This document shows positions 62,436 through 64,000 of a stretch of DNA of 64,000 nt, piece by piece; the first letter of the stretch is position 1, and each line of letters opens with the position of its first letter. The DNA comes from Blautia sp. An81 (GTDB lineage: Bacteria; Bacillota; Clostridia; Lachnospirales; Lachnospiraceae): positions 1 to 64,000 of the forward strand of contig NZ_NFHH01000013.1 of NCBI RefSeq assembly GCF_002161285.1. The letters run 5' to 3'. A program made the translations under genes and the position numbers. A model generated the notes under the pieces. The model made no database searches. It saw nothing but the letters and a program-made list of their open reading frames with translations, and was not told where the DNA came from.

Positions 62436-63942
62436 GGCGCTCCCCCTTTTCCTTTATCTTTCTCCCGTCCCGAAGCCTTATCTGCTCTTCCTTTCTGGCA
62501 TATACCGGGCGTCTGGTAAGGAAAGGCAGCGGGAAGCGGATAAAGCTGTCCCGTTCTCCGCTGTAGCCCTCTTTATTCTGTGCAGCAAAAGGAGACAGGT
62601 AGGGAATTCCAAAGCTTTTCAGTCCTGCCAGGTGGCTCAGGACCAGATACAGGCCCAGCAGCATTCCAAAAACCCCCATAGTCCCGCCCAGAATGACAAA
62701 GCCGAATTTCAGCAGGCGGAAAGGCGCCGAAAACTCATCTGTAGGAATGGCAAGGGAACTGAGGGCGGTTACAGCTACCACCACTACAACAATAGGACTT
62801 ACCAGATTGGCAGTTACCGCCGCCTGTCCTATGATCAGCCCTCCTACAATACCAATGGTCCCCCCAAGAGGCCCGGGCATCCGAACCCCTGCCTCCCGTA
62901 TGGTCTCAAAGGCCAGTTCCATAAGGAGCACTTCCAGCATTCCGGGAAAAGGCACTCCCTGTCTGGCTTCTGAAAAGGATAATATGAGATTTGTGGGAAG
63001 AACCTGGGTATGAAAATTCGTTACTGCCAGATAAGTGCCGGAAAACAATAAGGTCAGGATTACTGCCCCGTACCGAATCAGGCGCTGAAGGGATACAATA
63101 GCAAAACGATTATAATAATCTTCACTTACCTGAAGAAAATCATTGAAAACTGCCGGAAGGAGCAGCCCTACCGGAGAGTGGTCTGTAAGGAGGAGTATCC
63201 TGCCGTTTAAGATTTCTGCGGCACATTTATCCGGACGCTCCGTAGTCTGAAACTGGGGAAAGGGAGAAAGCCAGCTGCTTTCTGTCATCTGTTCCAGAAC
63301 ACCTGAGTCCAAAACGCCGTCTATGACAAAGGAATCCAGCCTTTTCTCGATTTCTTCCACCAGGCCGGGACGGACCAGATCCTCCATATACAAAAGCTGG
63401 ACCACTGTCTGGCTTCTTTCTCCCAGGGTCTTCTGTTTTACTTTCAGCCTGGTGTCCCGGATCCGCTTCCGCACCAGAGCAGAATTGGTCTTCACAGCAT
63501 CGGTAAATCCTTCTTTGGAGCCTCTGAGCACTTTCTCTCTGGTGGATTCTGAAACACTCAGGTTAGGATATCCCTTGCTGGAAACCTTGATGGCCCGGCT
63601 GTAGCCGTCCAGGAAAAACACGGCATTTCCTGCCATCATAGAGGCAAACACTTCCTCCATAGTATCCAGAGGCTGGACATCTGAAATCCCCATACCATTG
63701 TCCCGGACAAATTCCAGGATTTTATCAGAAGGCATCTCCCACATATGGTTGACCAGTTTTCCGATCACCGAGTCCTCCAGCATCATATTGCTCACCGCCA
63801 CCTCGATGTAGACCACCAGGCAGCGGATTTTCTTTCCTTCCCCCAGAACCATAGGACGGATAATAAAATCATCACAGTCTTTCAGACGTTTTCTCACATA
63901 TTCCTCATTTTTTTCTATTTTGCTGGATATCTTTTCACTCAT
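62425..63942 (-). CDS. Spore germination protein GerA subunit A (GerAA family)
   Basis: 505 residues. The N-terminal soluble domain (about 1-280) shows DCDDFIIRPMVLGEGKKIRC, FLDGYSRAIKVSSKGYPN and SLVRKRIRDTRLKVKQKTLG-like segments. The membrane domain (about 285-455) has GVPFPGMLEVLLMELAFETI, REAGVRMPGPLGGTIGIVGG and the Pro-rich AIPTDEFSAPFRLLKFGFV. GerAA subunits form the germinant-gated ion channel. It starts at 63942 with AAGGAGAG upstream. The subunit partner is the fused protein downstream. Bases 63943-64000 hold no gene. Confidence 0.92.
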   Translation of the reverse strand: MSEKISSKIEKNEEYVRKRLKDCDDFIIRPMVLGEGKKIRCLVVYIEVAVSNMMLEDSVIGKLVNHMWEMPSDKILEFVRDNGMGISDVQPLDTMEEVFASMMAGNAVFFLDGYSRAIKVSSKGYPNLSVSESTREKVLRGSKEGFTDAVKTNSALVRKRIRDTRLKVKQKTLGERSQTVVQLLYMEDLVRPGLVEEIEKRLDSFVIDGVLDSGVLEQMTESSWLSPFPQFQTTERPDKCAAEILNGRILLLTDHSPVGLLLPAVFNDFLQVSEDYYNRFAIVSLQRLIRYGAVILTLLFSGTYLAVTNFHTQVLPTNLILSFSEARQGVPFPGMLEVLLMELAFETIREAGVRMPGPLGGTIGIVGGLIIGQAAVTANLVSPIVVVVVAVTALSSLAIPTDEFSAPFRLLKFGFVILGGTMGVFGMLLGLYLVLSHLAGLKSFGIPYLSPFAAQNKEGYSGERDSFIRFPLPFLTRRPVYARKEEQIRLRDGRKIKEKGERHVY

Positions 63943-64000
63943 TTGTCTCTCCTTAAAGTTTCTATGTAATAATAAAGGAGCGCCGCCATAAAATGGTGCG

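Overview
The window is chromosomal DNA of a spore-forming, low-to-medium GC Firmicute, almost certainly a gut Lachnospiraceae (Blautia/Ruminococcus/Dorea-like). The evidence is gene content rather than a marker gene: split transketolase, GlgC/GlgD pair, DUF5711 and DUF4179 proteins, a lipoprotein trigger factor, YyaC, SpoVG, SpoIIR and GerA germination genes, and a large (Bacillus/Clostridium-type) SRP RNA. Most of the window is ordinary, densely packed core genome with short overlaps and clear intrinsic terminators.

Layout. 1-290: intergenic DNA with a strong promoter reading out of the left edge. 291-4247: envelope/spore genes (CvpA, DUF5711, a LysM protein with a JAB-like domain, YyaC). 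4334-6775: non-oxidative pentose phosphate operon (transketolase halves and TalC), followed by a LacI-type regulator. 8117-11904: recR, ybaB, dnaX and phosphofructokinase. 12031-14358: SRP RNA, DedA, homocysteine methyltransferase, tadA. 14595-22860: an accessory island bounded by an exact 20-bp inverted repeat. It holds a truncated gene end resembling a diversity-generating-retroelement variable region, an HTH/zinc-finger protein, two tandem large serine recombinases, and an attenuated cargo operon (nitroreductase, MATE, GNAT, MATE). It abuts tRNA-Ser(CGA).

23119-25754: a Glu-rich protein and an Lsa/CplR-like ABC-F ATPase, preceded by a regulatory leader with a three-codon upstream ORF. Then come tRNA-Pro(CGG), an RsmF-type rRNA methyltransferase, spoVG, glgCD and murC. 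32812-36340: a cluster of DnaA boxes in front of a DnaD-like protein, a DnaI/DnaC helicase loader and a long-form PRPP synthetase. 36763-44480: a minus-strand chain of YhaN/YhaO-like proteins, asnS, a large membrane-anchored protein with a degenerate C39-like end, and a methyltransferase. 45135-48322: a broken Gfo/Idh/MocA gene, a DUF4179 protein with an ECF sigma factor, and an ArsR regulator with a nitroreductase. 48346-52806: AAA/PD-(D/E)XK protein, HAD phosphatase, and an MFS pump with a MarR regulator. 52882-53230: seven tandem 53-bp units directly upstream of the marR promoter.

53481-58015: cell-surface genes (ComEC-like metallo-hydrolase lipoprotein, MecA-type PBP, trigger-factor lipoprotein). 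58739-63942: DUF1934, murI, spoIIR and a germinant receptor locus in which GerAB and a shortened GerAC are fused in one protein with an internal lipobox.

Strongest candidates for something new: the inverted-repeat island with its paired recombinases and retroelement-like variable region; the ABC-F leader; the 53-bp repeat array; the DnaA-box cluster at the primosome operon; and the GerAB-GerAC fusion.
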